Assembly (NCBI RefSeq): GCF_001983165.1 | Contig: NZ_MNPU01000058.1 | Span: forward strand, 1 to 38,729 | Source of the DNA: Pseudomonas gessardii | Lineage (GTDB): Bacteria > Pseudomonadota > Gammaproteobacteria > Pseudomonadales > Pseudomonadaceae | Direction of reading: 5' to 3' | DNA: 38,729 nt | In this document: positions 1 to 8,316 of the stretch, piece after piece | Position numbering within the stretch: position 1 is the stretch's first letter | Layout: the number at the start of each line of letters is the position of its first letter | Translations under genes and position numbers: made by a program | Notes under the pieces: generated by a model | Databases searched by the model: none | What the model saw: the letters and a program-made list of their open reading frames with translations, nothing else | What the model was told of the DNA's origin: nothing

Positions 1-127
1 CGACTCAAGCCCTGGTCATCATTGGCCGCAAGCTGGCGCGCATCGCCTTTTCGCTCATGAAAAACCTGAGCGAATACCAGTCAAAAGCGGTTTTGGGGGC
101 TTCCCCAAAACCATAGAATCTCCCACA
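1..127. repeat. Terminal inverted repeat, left copy (IS end plus REP core)
   Basis: These 127 bases are the exact reverse complement of the last 127 bases of the window; the match stops at base 128. The repeat holds the 3' end of a transposase gene, a few bases of IS terminus (AAT) and then CTCCCACA, the core of a Pseudomonas REP read on the minus strand. An exact 127-bp overlap is what a de Bruijn assembler run at k=127 leaves at each end of a contig bounded by a repeat, so the length is probably technical. The underlying IS copies are real. Confidence 0.9.
3..116 (+). CDS. IS110-like transposase, C-terminal fragment (cut by window edge)
   Basis: An open frame enters from the left edge and ends at TAG 114-116, giving the last 37 residues of a protein. 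The piece contains ALVIIGRKLARIAFSLMKN. This resembles the C-terminal end of IS110/IS902-type (Transposase_20, DEDD) transposases, where an ALxVIxRKLARIAxSL pattern is usual. The identification rests on this short pattern and on the insertion site: the IS end abuts a REP core, and IS110-family members that target REP sequences are known in Pseudomonas. The 5' part of the gene is outside the window, so completeness cannot be judged. An identical copy faces it at the right edge. Confidence 0.6.
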   Translation, partial: TQALVIIGRKLARIAFSLMKNLSEYQSKAVLGASPKP

Positions 128-173
128 TTTGATTTGTGGCGGCACCACAACTCTCTGCCACGCGCAGCCCCCC

Positions 174-263
174 TGTGGGAGCGGGCTTGCCCGCGATAGC
201 GGCAGCCCATTCACTGCTTCTGGCAACTGACCCACCGCCATCCCAGGCAAGCCAGTTCCCACA
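174..263. repeat. REPIN (REP doublet)
   Basis: Two REP sequences in inverted orientation: TGTGGGAGCGGGCTTGCCCG starting at 174 and its degenerate partner ending TTCCCACA at 263. The 60-base spacer could form a long hairpin. The region 128-278 between the IS end and the first gene holds this element and nothing else I can recognise. REPINs are dispersed by RAYT transposases, and none is encoded here. Confidence 0.85.
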
Positions 264-278
264 TATGGATCTTTGTGC

Positions 279-1442
279 TCAGAGGTATTTGAGCCACGCT
301 ATATCCCGCCGCCGGGCCTTCAGCCGGGCAAACCAGCGGACGGGTAGGTACAACGCCAGCGGCAGTAACAACGCCACCAGCCACACCGCCCCCACGCTGT
401 CGAACCCAAAGTGCGTCCCCTGGTTCAGGCCAAACAGCGCCACACCCATCACGTACAACACCTTCAGCACATACAGGTGCAGCAAGTAGAAGAACATCGG
501 CGCCGCGCCGAACACCGCCAGTATGTCGATCCAGCGCCGCTGCCCGGCGCGTTCAAAGGCCAGCAGCAACACCAGCCCCACGCCCAGGGTCAGCGCCAGG
601 AACAGCAATGACGGCGGATACTTGGTGATGTTGAAGAAGCTCATCCAGGTCTGCACCGGACTGTCATAGTTGTGCCACGGCGCCTCACCGTAACCATTGA
701 TCGCGCGCAGCACCCCAAAGCCCACCAGCGCGCAAATGCCCGCCAGCAACAGATACCGCTGACGCCGCGCCGCCGGCATTGCCCCGGAAAACCACGGGCC
801 GAGGCTGTAACCCAGGGCAATCACCCCGATCCACGGCAACACCGGGTAGGTCGTGCGCAGGCGCAGGGTGTCGCTCACCTCGATCCAGCTGCGCTCATGC
901 AGGATCGTCCAGGAAATATGCCACGCCGACCCCGCCGCGAAATGCACGCCATCGAGCAGGTTATGCCCGCCAATGATCACCAGCGCCAGGCCGATCAGCA
1001 GCGGGCGGGGCAGCCACACCAGCGCGGCGAGGGCGATCATGCTCACGCCGATGGCCCAGATCACCTGCATATAGATCACGCTGGGGGGCAGTTGGAAGGT
1101 CCAGGCGAAGTTCACCAGGGTAAATTCCAGCACCACCAGGAACAGCCCGCGCTTGAACAGAAACGCCGCAACATCGCCACGGCCTTGGTACTTTTCGCCG
1201 TACAGATACGCCGACAAGCCGGTCAGCAACACAAACACCGGCGCACACAAGTGGGCCAGGGTGCGGCTGATAAACAGCGCCGGTTCCGTGATGTCGATGC
1301 TCATCGGGTCGCTGACCTGGCGGTGCAGCAGGAACGTCTCACGCACGTGGTCGAGCAACATGAACAGGATCACCAGGCCACGCAGGGCGTCGATGGAGAG
1401 CAGGCGTTGGCGTAAACGGGCAGCGGGAACAGCGTCGGTCAT
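279..1442 (-). CDS. DUF1624 family membrane protein (heparan-alpha-glucosaminide N-acetyltransferase-like)
   Basis: A 387-residue, very hydrophobic protein with about ten predicted membrane segments. The N-terminus has the motif RLLSIDALRGLVILFMLLDH, typical of the DUF1624/YeiB-like acyltransferase superfamily, in which a conserved SIDxxRG precedes the first helix. Members are inner-membrane proteins thought to move acyl groups across the membrane; the substrate here is unknown. ATG at 1442 is the first start in frame, and no strong ribosome site is visible before it. The gene is divergent from the DUF924 gene, with about 130 bp of shared upstream DNA. Family assignment is good; function is inferred only. 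Confidence 0.75.
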   Translation of the reverse strand: MTDAVPAARLRQRLLSIDALRGLVILFMLLDHVRETFLLHRQVSDPMSIDITEPALFISRTLAHLCAPVFVLLTGLSAYLYGEKYQGRGDVAAFLFKRGLFLVVLEFTLVNFAWTFQLPPSVIYMQVIWAIGVSMIALAALVWLPRPLLIGLALVIIGGHNLLDGVHFAAGSAWHISWTILHERSWIEVSDTLRLRTTYPVLPWIGVIALGYSLGPWFSGAMPAARRQRYLLLAGICALVGFGVLRAINGYGEAPWHNYDSPVQTWMSFFNITKYPPSLLFLALTLGVGLVLLLAFERAGQRRWIDILAVFGAAPMFFYLLHLYVLKVLYVMGVALFGLNQGTHFGFDSVGAVWLVALLLPLALYLPVRWFARLKARRRDIAWLKYL

Positions 1443-1576
1443 GGTGCAGGGTCGCCGGCGGGAATGTAGGGGCGGTTATCTTATAACATTGGTCGGCAGC
1501 TGTGGATTTCTCAGTCGGAATCGGGCCCTGCAGGTGCTAGGGTAGGGCGCAGACTTTGACCACCCTGGAGTGACTT

Positions 1577-2122
1577 ATGAGCGTCCCCGTTGATATCAAG
1601 GCTGTCGTGCAATTCTGGATGGCGGCGGGCCCATCACGCTGGTTCAAGAAAGATCCACAGTTCGATGCCGAGTTTGGCGCCCGCTTCCACGAGGCGCACT
1701 TCCAGGCAGCCAGGGGCGAACTGGAACACTGGATGGACGAGCCCGAAGGCGCGCTGGCGCTGCTGATCCTGCTCGATCAATACCCGCGCAACACCTTCCG
1801 GGGTACCGCCCATATGTTCGCGACCGATCCACTGGCCAGGGCTTATGCCGCACGTATGATCGACGCCGGGATGGATCGGCTGATTGACCCGGCATTGCGG
1901 GCGTTTTGCTATTTGCCTTTCGAACATTCCGAAAGCCCTGAGGACCAGCAGCGCTCCCTGGCGCTAAACAAACAACTGGATGCCGACACCTATCACTGGG
2001 CTAAGGAGCATGCCGAGATCATCCAGAGATTCGGCCGCTTTCCCCATCGCAATGGGGCGTTGGGCCGGGTGACGACCGAGGAGGAGCAGGCGTTCCTCAG
2101 CGGTGGTGGGTTCTCTGGCTAG
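1577..2122 (+). CDS. DUF924 family protein
   Basis: A soluble 181-residue protein with the DUF924 signature blocks in order: VVQFWMAAGPSRWFKKDPQFD near residue 10, LLILLDQYPRNTFRGT near residue 65, FCYLPFEHSESPEDQQRSL near residue 115 and RFGRFPHRN near residue 150. The family has an all-helical, TPR-like fold and no established biochemical role. GGAGTGACTT before ATG 1577 is a good ribosome site. The stop codon lies in a CTAG shared with the stop of the convergent lipoprotein gene, so the two genes overlap by four bases and no terminator separates them. Confidence 0.85.
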   Translation: MSVPVDIKAVVQFWMAAGPSRWFKKDPQFDAEFGARFHEAHFQAARGELEHWMDEPEGALALLILLDQYPRNTFRGTAHMFATDPLARAYAARMIDAGMDRLIDPALRAFCYLPFEHSESPEDQQRSLALNKQLDADTYHWAKEHAEIIQRFGRFPHRNGALGRVTTEEEQAFLSGGGFSG

Positions 2123-3441
2123 GGCGCGACGGCGATGGGTTGTCGGCAGGCTTCCAACGCGGAGAGAAACTGGGCTTTGTTGCTCAGCATGCGTTTCGCC
2201 ACCTCGTCCTGATACTGGGCGACTTGGCTGGTGGAAAGGTTCATGCACGTGCCGAATAGCTCATTGGCCTGCTTGATCACCGAGGCTTTGTCAGCCGCAG
2301 TGATAACTGTGGCCGGGTCGAACCAGGAGGAGACAAAGTTCAGCGCGGCGGCTCTGCGTTGCATGGAGCCTGGGGGGCTGTCTTTGACCAGTGCTATGTG
2401 GTTTTTCGTGTCGCTGCGGGTTTCGGCACTTTCCAGGCTGGCTTTGATTGCGCCGATTTTATCGGCGGTGATTTCGCGGCTTCCAGCATCGGCGTCCAGC
2501 TGACTTTTCAAGGCCGAAAATACCAGTTGCTGGGAGTCGTTGGCCACCGCGCCCTCGGCTTTTCGCACCTCCAGCACTACATAGGAGTTGTCTCGATAGT
2601 CACAGCCATCCCGGGGTGCTTCCTTGGCGTTGCAGGTGCCATCCTTTTTCACCAGACGGGCGCGAGCGCTGTTGTACACCAGGCTCTCCCACGGCGGCGC
2701 CGCACCACGGTCTTCGGTGCGTACCAGTACGTAGTCGCCGGTCTCGAGGTAGCCGGTTTTGGGGTTTTTGGGGTCTACACGGGTATTCATACCCACTAGG
2801 TCGAAGGAGTAGGTAAACGCATTGTCGTCCTGGTCATCCTTAATAAACGTATCGGCCAGGGCCGACAACACGTTTGCTGCCGGATGCGCGGGCGGGTAGA
2901 AGGTCTTGCCCAGGCTGGCCAGGCTGCCGAGCATCTGCCGCACCTGGGCGCCGCTCTCGTCCAGCTCGATGATGTAGATATCCAACTTGAAGGGGTTGCC
3001 GTTGTAAGTCATCGGGCCGTAGACGTTATTGAGGTTGGAGAGGTTCAGGTATTGGTTTTCGCGCACGTCATTGGAGTAGAAGATGACTTTGGAGCTACGG
3101 ATGCCTTCGGGGCCGTGTTTACGGTCGCAAGGGCTTTCACAGGTGCTGGCTACAATCGCAATATCGCCGGTGGCGGGCTCGCCGCGGGCCAGGCGCAAGG
3201 GGCTGGTCCATTCGGTCAGGTCTTTGATAAAGACGGTCTTGAGGGTAATGGCGATAGGGTCGCCGGCTTTGAGCAGGTGTTTCGCCTCGCTGGCGTAGAT
3301 GTTTTTGGCGCTTAGCGGACCGTCAACCGCGCCGGGGCGGTGATAGCGATAGTCGACAGCGCCTTGGTTGCTGATTGCGCAGCCGCCGAGATTCAGCAGG
3401 GTTACGGTTGCCAGCAGGTAAGCGGGTTGCAAAGCGTGCAT
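2119..3441 (-). CDS. Large predicted lipoprotein, function unknown
   Basis: I chose ATG 3441 over the upstream in-frame start at 3552. AAGGAG sits seven bases before it, and the protein then begins with a clean lipoprotein signal: hydrophobic residues 8-18 followed by LGGC with Cys21 as the lipidated residue. Ala at +2 suggests outer-membrane sorting. The mature part is about 420 residues, hydrophilic, with Cys pairs such as CESPCDRK and CNAKEAPRDGCD and no motif I can assign. A C-terminal helical stretch includes LSTSQVAQYQDEVAKRMLSN. It is monocistronic as far as visible and converges on the DUF924 gene. Confidence 0.7.
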   Translation of the reverse strand: MHALQPAYLLATVTLLNLGGCAISNQGAVDYRYHRPGAVDGPLSAKNIYASEAKHLLKAGDPIAITLKTVFIKDLTEWTSPLRLARGEPATGDIAIVASTCESPCDRKHGPEGIRSSKVIFYSNDVRENQYLNLSNLNNVYGPMTYNGNPFKLDIYIIELDESGAQVRQMLGSLASLGKTFYPPAHPAANVLSALADTFIKDDQDDNAFTYSFDLVGMNTRVDPKNPKTGYLETGDYVLVRTEDRGAAPPWESLVYNSARARLVKKDGTCNAKEAPRDGCDYRDNSYVVLEVRKAEGAVANDSQQLVFSALKSQLDADAGSREITADKIGAIKASLESAETRSDTKNHIALVKDSPPGSMQRRAAALNFVSSWFDPATVITAADKASVIKQANELFGTCMNLSTSQVAQYQDEVAKRMLSNKAQFLSALEACRQPIAVAP

Positions 3442-3654
3442 GGGGTTCTCCTTGACGGGCGGTCGCCTCAGCGAAGAATAGTCAAGGCCGGCGGTGTTGC
3501 CATTAAATCGCCAGCTCTGGAAAGCCCCCACATTTACGGGGTGTTCCTGCATTTTGAGCGGCTATTCCCTTCAGGAATGGCCCCATAAAAAAGCGACATT
3601 GTATTTATCGCTGCACATCTCGTAGCGTGGCTGCTCACCCAAGGAGATGCCACC

Positions 3655-4287
3655 GTGACTGACCTGCCGATGCGCTTGTATGTCGATGCCCTGTTCACCA
3701 GCCCGTATGCAATGTCGGTGTTTGTGACCCTGCGGGAAAAAGGCCTACCGTTCGAGGTGCGCCCCCTCGACCTTGACGCGCTGGAGCAGCAGTCGCCGGT
3801 GTTTACCGGGCTGTCCGTGACCCAGCGGGTGCCGACCCTGGAGCAGGCTGGGTTTGCCTTGTCCGAGTCGTCGGCGATTACCGAGTACCTGGAGGATGTG
3901 TTCCCGCAGGTGCCGGTGTACCCCAGGGAGCCGCGCCAACGTGCGCGGGCACGGCAGATTCAGGCATGGTTGCGCAGCGATCTGCTGGCGATCCGCCAGG
4001 AACGCTCCACACTGGTGGTGTTTTGCGGGGTCCAGTATGGCCCGTTATCAACCCAGGCCCAGGTGGCGGCCGACAAGCTGATTGCGGCGGCGCAGCAATG
4101 GTTGGCCGAGGGCGACGACTACCTGTTTGGCCAATGGTCGATTGCCGATGTGGACCTGGCCGTGATGCTCAACCGGCTGATCCTCAATGGCGATCCGGTG
4201 CCCGCGCGGTTGGTGGCATATGCCCAGCGTCAGTGGCAGCGGCCATCGGTACAGGCCTGGGTCAACCAGGCACGTCCGGCGTTGTAG
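3655..4287 (+). CDS. yfcF: Glutathione S-transferase, YfcF-like
   Basis: A 210-residue protein with an N-terminal thioredoxin-like domain (residues 5-80). It has TSPYAMSV near residue 15, where the family carries the catalytic Ser/Cys, the cis-Pro region RVPTLE, and the glutathione-binding ESSAITEYLED. The C-terminal helical domain contains WSIADVDLAVMLNRL. Length and motifs fit the YfcF group, which shows peroxidase or conjugation activity with glutathione in other bacteria; the substrate here is unknown. The start is GTG 3655, placed by AAGGAG eight bases upstream. The 3' end overlaps the convergent small gene at 4262-4537 by 26 bases. Confidence 0.8.
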   Translation: MTDLPMRLYVDALFTSPYAMSVFVTLREKGLPFEVRPLDLDALEQQSPVFTGLSVTQRVPTLEQAGFALSESSAITEYLEDVFPQVPVYPREPRQRARARQIQAWLRSDLLAIRQERSTLVVFCGVQYGPLSTQAQVAADKLIAAAQQWLAEGDDYLFGQWSIADVDLAVMLNRLILNGDPVPARLVAYAQRQWQRPSVQAWVNQARPAL

Positions 4288-4537
4288 CGCCCAGCGGCCA
4301 TTCCTGCGCGACTCGGCGGTCGAGGTCTTCCCAGTCTTCCATGCCGAGCACCCGGGTGGTGTTCAGGCCGCGTATGTAGCCGCGCAACTGCTGGGCGGCG
4401 GCGCTGGCCTGATCGGCATCGGCAGTCGGGTCCTGCAGGACGTTTTCGTACTCGATCAAATAGTCGGCAACGCGCTCGCGATACTCTGGCAGGACGGCGT
4501 TGCGGATGCGATCAAAGGTCTTCTGATGGGGTTTCAT
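4262..4537 (-). CDS. Small conserved-looking hypothetical protein
   Basis: A 91-residue, acidic, mostly helical protein without signal peptide or membrane segment. AAGGACCTCTCC before ATG 4537 is a plausible ribosome site. Recognisable patches are YRERVADYLIEYENVLQD and RVLGMEDWEDLDRRVAQEW, the latter rich in Trp and acidic residues. I do not recognise the family. It lies 47 bp downstream of the creatininase-type gene on the same strand and may be its operon partner. Its 3' end overlaps the convergent glutathione transferase gene. Confidence 0.6.
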   Translation of the reverse strand: MKPHQKTFDRIRNAVLPEYRERVADYLIEYENVLQDPTADADQASAAAQQLRGYIRGLNTTRVLGMEDWEDLDRRVAQEWPLGATTPDVPG

Positions 4538-4584
4538 GGAGAGGTCCTTCTTATAGATTTTATTGTGTGCCGGTGTCGCAACCG

Positions 4585-5334
4585 TCAGTGTGGCATGGCT
4601 TCGCGGCTGAAAGCCTCCACTGCGGACACCAGGCCCTTGGCGGCCAGCACCACCAGTTCAGCACCTTTCTCAGGCGTTGCCAGGGTCGGGTCGGAACCCA
4701 TCCGGCCATCCGGGTGGCGGGCGCGGAAATCCTGTGCCTCGCGGATCGGGCCGGAAGACGCTATCTGCGGTGAATAGTCGGCGGTCTTGATCAAGTCCGG
4801 ATAAGCCCATTGGGTAATCGCAATCTCGGAAGGGGTGGCATGGGTGCCATGCCCCGTCGGGAACTGCGCGCGCGCCAGTTCGCCAACACCTTCCAGGTCC
4901 CACCAGTTGCACAGCTTCAAGGCAAAGCCGGCAGGGCGACGGGCGAAGCTGGCCTCGGCGTACAGTTCGGAAAAGGCGGCTTCGATGGTGGCGATATTGC
5001 CGCCGTGGCCATTGAGAAACAGGATTTTCTCGAAGCCGTGGGCCGCCAGGGAGCGGGTCCAGTCACCGATGGCGGCGATAAACGTCGACGGGCGCAGGGA
5101 GATGGTGCCGGGGAACCCAAGGTGATGCTGGGCCATGCCGATATTGAAGGTCGGGCCGACCAGGATATCGGCGTCTTTTTGCGCGTGATGGGCAATGATT
5201 TCCGGGCACATCCAATCGGTGCCCAACAGGCCGGTAGGGCCATGTTGTTCATTGGAACCGATAGGAATCACCACGGTGCGGCTACGGTCGAGAAATTGGC
5301 TTATCTCGATCCACGTTGACTGGTGCAAAAGCAT
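4585..5334 (-). CDS. Creatininase family amidohydrolase
   Basis: A 249-residue protein with the metal-binding residues of the creatininase family: IPIGSNEQHGP (Glu29, His31), GTDW (Asp40), LNGHGGN (His110) and ATPSE (Glu170). Family members are Zn/Mn enzymes that open cyclic amides or hydrolyse amides, such as creatininase and the riboflavin-pathway formamide hydrolase. The specific substrate cannot be read from the sequence, and no creatine-degradation genes are nearby. It lies 44 bp downstream of the L,D-transpeptidase gene on the same strand, so co-transcription is possible. The site before ATG 5334 (GAGAGAG) is only moderate. Confidence 0.8.
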   Translation of the reverse strand: MLLHQSTWIEISQFLDRSRTVVIPIGSNEQHGPTGLLGTDWMCPEIIAHHAQKDADILVGPTFNIGMAQHHLGFPGTISLRPSTFIAAIGDWTRSLAAHGFEKILFLNGHGGNIATIEAAFSELYAEASFARRPAGFALKLCNWWDLEGVGELARAQFPTGHGTHATPSEIAITQWAYPDLIKTADYSPQIASSGPIREAQDFRARHPDGRMGSDPTLATPEKGAELVVLAAKGLVSAVEAFSREAMPH

Positions 5335-5378
5335 TGGAGGTTCTCTCTCTGGTCAGGCTCGGCCTTCCAGATACTACC

Positions 5379-6077
5379 TCAACCGGCGCTGGCGATCTGG
5401 CGCGGCTTGCAATTGAGGTAGGGCGAGGATTTCAGCCAGCGCTGGTCGGGGTACCAGGAAAACATGAACTGGCCATCCTTGAGTTTGTCCACCACCTGGC
5501 GCGCCACCTGCGGACGCACGGCGGGGCAGCCCTGGCTGCGGCCGATGCGGCCTTCACGCTTGCTCCACAAGGGGCTGACGTAGTCGGCGGCGTGGATCAC
5601 GATGGCACGGTCGCGGGCCTGGTCATTGAACCCCGGCTCCAGGCCGTCCATGCGCAGCGAGTAGCCATGGGTGCCCTGGTAGCTCTCCTGGGTGCGGAAC
5701 AACCCGAGGCTGGATTGATGGCTGCCTTCGCTGTTGGAGAACTGGGTGGCGAAGTTTTCCCCGGATTTTTGCCCGTGGGCTACCAGGTCGCGTAGCACCA
5801 GTTTTTTTTGCCGCAGATCGAAAATCCACAGGCGACGGGCGGTCGAAGGTTGCGAGTAGTCGATCACGGCCAGGCGTTCAGAGCGTTCCTGGCCGTTATT
5901 GACAGCACATTGCATCGCGCTGAGGGCACTTTTAAGTACAGTGGGATTGAGTTCTGGAGCCGAGCGCGCCAGGCTGTTATACAAGGTATGAGGTTTGGCA
6001 TTCTCTGCGAAGGCACCCGTACAGAACGCGCCCAGGGTGGCGGCGATCAGGCCGAGTCGGCAGTAAATATTCAGCAT
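5379..6077 (-). CDS. Murein L,D-transpeptidase catalytic domain protein (YkuD_2 type)
   Basis: A 232-residue secreted protein. Residues 1-24 form a signal peptide ending AFA-EN. The catalytic region has IVIHAADYVSP with His162 and GRIGRSQGCPAV with the nucleophile Cys184, the His...SxGC arrangement of L,D-transpeptidases in their YkuD_2 variant. The probable role is periplasmic peptidoglycan or lipoprotein cross-linking, or removal of such links. GGAG lies 11 bases before ATG 6077. The gene is divergent from a second, YcbB-type L,D-transpeptidase with only 37 bp between the two start codons, so their promoters must overlap each other or the neighbouring coding sequence. Confidence 0.8.
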   Translation of the reverse strand: MLNIYCRLGLIAATLGAFCTGAFAENAKPHTLYNSLARSAPELNPTVLKSALSAMQCAVNNGQERSERLAVIDYSQPSTARRLWIFDLRQKKLVLRDLVAHGQKSGENFATQFSNSEGSHQSSLGLFRTQESYQGTHGYSLRMDGLEPGFNDQARDRAIVIHAADYVSPLWSKREGRIGRSQGCPAVRPQVARQVVDKLKDGQFMFSWYPDQRWLKSSPYLNCKPRQIASAG

Positions 6078-6114
6078 TTATCTAGCATCTCCGCCGTAGA
6101 TTGGAGCTAAGCCA

Positions 6115-7680
6115 TTGTTCAAAAAACACGCATGTTACTTGAGCCTTTGCTTGCTCGTAGCACCATTGGTCGCCATGGCCGATGAACTGCCGGTCGAGCC
6201 GCCAAACCCAGTACAGCTGGCACTTGGGCAGTTGTCGAGTGTTTGCCCCGATTTGGCGACCCAACTGGATACACCGGCCGAGCTGCGGCTGCAGGCTTTT
6301 TACCAGCAACAAGGCAATGCTGCCCTGTGGTCGGTGGACGATCGCCGAACGGCCCTGCAGGGCCAGTTGCTGTTGCTGGCCGACGACGGCCTCGATCCGG
6401 CGCACTACCGGCTGCCCGACGTGGCAACCACCAGCAATGTGCTGTGTACCGACTTCGCAACCAGCCAGCACTACCTGCAGGCCCTGCATGACTTGCACTA
6501 TGGCCGTTTGCAACAGGCCCATTACGAGCCGCTGTGGCATTCCCAGCCGCCAACTGAGGATCCGGCCGTTGCGGTGCTGGCCCTGGCCAACGCGGGGCTT
6601 GCGGACATGCCGGCGGCGTTCGACCAGGCCCGGCCCTCAGCCGGTCTGTATCGTAGCCTGCGCGCGGCCTATGCCACCCAACGCCTGCAACCCTTGCCGC
6701 AGTGGGGTGTGATTGCCGACGGCCCATTGCTGCGTCCCGGCGGCGAAGACCCACGGGTACCGGCCCTGGCCCGACGCCTGGTCAGTGGCGGCCAGTTGGC
6801 GAGCGTGCCCAAGGGCAATCAATACGGCAATGAGCTGGTGGCGGCGGTGAAGCGCTTCCAGGCCAGCCATTCGTTGCAAGCCGACGGGGTGATCGGCCCG
6901 GGCACGGTGGCCGAGCTTAACGTCAGCCCGGCGGTGCGCCGCGAGCAACTGCGGGTCAACCTCGAACGTTTTCGCTGGCTGGCCCAGGACCTGGAGCCAG
7001 ATGGCATTCTGGTCAACGTCGCGGCGGCCCAGTTGAGTGTCTATCAGGGTGGTGTGCCCGTGTGGCAGACCCGCCTGCAGGTGGGCCGCGCCGAACGGCA
7101 GACGCCGCTGCTCAAGTCGCGCATCACACGCCTGACCCTCAACCCTACCTGGACCATCCCGCCGACCATCATGCGCGAGGACAAACTGCCGGCCATCCGC
7201 CTGAACCCGGAGTACCTGCGCCAACAGAACCTCAAAGTGCTCGACAGTGAAGGCCGCGCCCTGTCGCCCGAGCAGGTGGACTGGTCGCACCCCGGCAACA
7301 TCCTCCTGCGCCAGGACGCCGGCCCGCGCAACCCGCTGGGCAAGATCGTCATGCGCTTCCCCAATCCATTCTCTGTGTACCTGCACGATACGCCCAGCCA
7401 ACCGTTGTTCAGCAAGGGGCCACGGGCGTTCAGCTCGGGGTGTGTGCGGGTGGAGCAGCCGATGCTGCTGCGCGATCTGCTGGTGAACCCGGCAGAAAAA
7501 GCGCGGACCGAGGAATTGCTGGCGACCGGGCTGACCCATGAGTTCCGCCTGGCCACGCCGGTCCCGGTGTTGCTGGGGTACTGGACGGTGCAGGTGGATA
7601 GCCAGGGGGCGTTGCTGTACGCGCCGGATATCTATGGCCGCGATGGCGTGCTGTTGAAGGCCTTGGGCGCGGTCCTGTAG
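6115..7680 (+). CDS. L,D-transpeptidase, YcbB/LdtD type
   Basis: A 521-residue periplasmic enzyme. It has a TTG start at 6115 with GGAG eight bases upstream; only this start gives the signal peptide (residues 1-22, ending VAMA-DEL). Domains in order: a scaffold region (30-200), a peptidoglycan-binding domain near 220-275 (VAAVKRFQASHSLQADGVIG), and a YkuD catalytic domain with HDTP (His424) and RAFSSGCVRV (Cys443). The length fits YcbB rather than the short Ldts. It forms 3-3 peptide cross-links between meso-diaminopimelate residues and can support beta-lactam tolerance in other species. It is divergent from the YkuD_2 gene. Confidence 0.88.
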   Translation: MFKKHACYLSLCLLVAPLVAMADELPVEPPNPVQLALGQLSSVCPDLATQLDTPAELRLQAFYQQQGNAALWSVDDRRTALQGQLLLLADDGLDPAHYRLPDVATTSNVLCTDFATSQHYLQALHDLHYGRLQQAHYEPLWHSQPPTEDPAVAVLALANAGLADMPAAFDQARPSAGLYRSLRAAYATQRLQPLPQWGVIADGPLLRPGGEDPRVPALARRLVSGGQLASVPKGNQYGNELVAAVKRFQASHSLQADGVIGPGTVAELNVSPAVRREQLRVNLERFRWLAQDLEPDGILVNVAAAQLSVYQGGVPVWQTRLQVGRAERQTPLLKSRITRLTLNPTWTIPPTIMREDKLPAIRLNPEYLRQQNLKVLDSEGRALSPEQVDWSHPGNILLRQDAGPRNPLGKIVMRFPNPFSVYLHDTPSQPLFSKGPRAFSSGCVRVEQPMLLRDLLVNPAEKARTEELLATGLTHEFRLATPVPVLLGYWTVQVDSQGALLYAPDIYGRDGVLLKALGAVL

Positions 7681-7809
7681 GTGCGCAGCGACGCGCAATA
7701 TGAGACCCGGTTGGCATCCTTGAAAAATTAACCATCAGGCATTTCTCAAACACTCAAGAAACCGACCAAGCTTGCCGACGTGATGGGTACATACCCAGGA
7801 GCGTTCAAT

Positions 7810-8187
7810 ATGAGCAGTCAACGTTTGGCAGTCGGTATCAGCCTGTTTTTCGCGCTCGTCAGTGGCACTGCCCAGGCGGCGCCCGTGAGCCACGGTGTTA
7901 TCCAGTTCCGCGGCAGCATCGTCGAGGCAACATGCACTACGGGCGACGGGGCGGGGGCGACATTGGCCCTGAGTGGTTGCCCGCAGTTTGTACCCGCAAG
8001 CAACGTCAGCGCCCAGGGGGTCGAACCGGTGCGTACCGTCAGTGCCTTGGACCACTCGGTGGTCAAGGTCAAGATGGTGACTGAAACGCGCGATGGTCGT
8101 TACTTCGATCGGCAATACAACTTGAGCGATGCGGCAGGCAAACCGTTGCGTTCAGGGGCTTACCTGGTGACGCTGAGTTATCCCTGA
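7810..8187 (+). CDS. Small secreted fimbrial-like protein
   Basis: The start is set at ATG 7810, which has AGGAG nine bases upstream and gives a signal peptide at once (MSSQRLAVGISLFFALVSG, cleavage after AQA). The upstream in-frame ATG 7780 lacks both. The mature chain is about 100 residues. It begins SHGVIQFRGSIVEATCTT, which resembles the first strand of type 1 fimbrial subunits, with a second Cys at ALSGC for the usual disulfide. No chaperone or usher gene is adjacent, and the protein is shorter than a typical major pilin. It may be an orphan minor pilin-like or other beta-sandwich secreted protein. Confidence 0.6.
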   Translation: MSSQRLAVGISLFFALVSGTAQAAPVSHGVIQFRGSIVEATCTTGDGAGATLALSGCPQFVPASNVSAQGVEPVRTVSALDHSVVKVKMVTETRDGRYFDRQYNLSDAAGKPLRSGAYLVTLSYP

Positions 8188-8316
8188 TTGTCGCGATGTC
8201 GAAGGTCCGGCTCGTAGGCGCGTGTTGCCACGAACTTTTCCCGTCAGCCTGGAGATTCAACGCGGGTTGATCAGGTAAAGTCGGCGTCTTCAGGATGAAA
8301 CGTCAGGTAACAAACT

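Noticed and set aside
2119..2122. Shared CTAG stop overlap as a possible frameshift or gene fusion
   Set aside because: Both genes end naturally in a palindromic stop on opposite strands; this is simple convergence.
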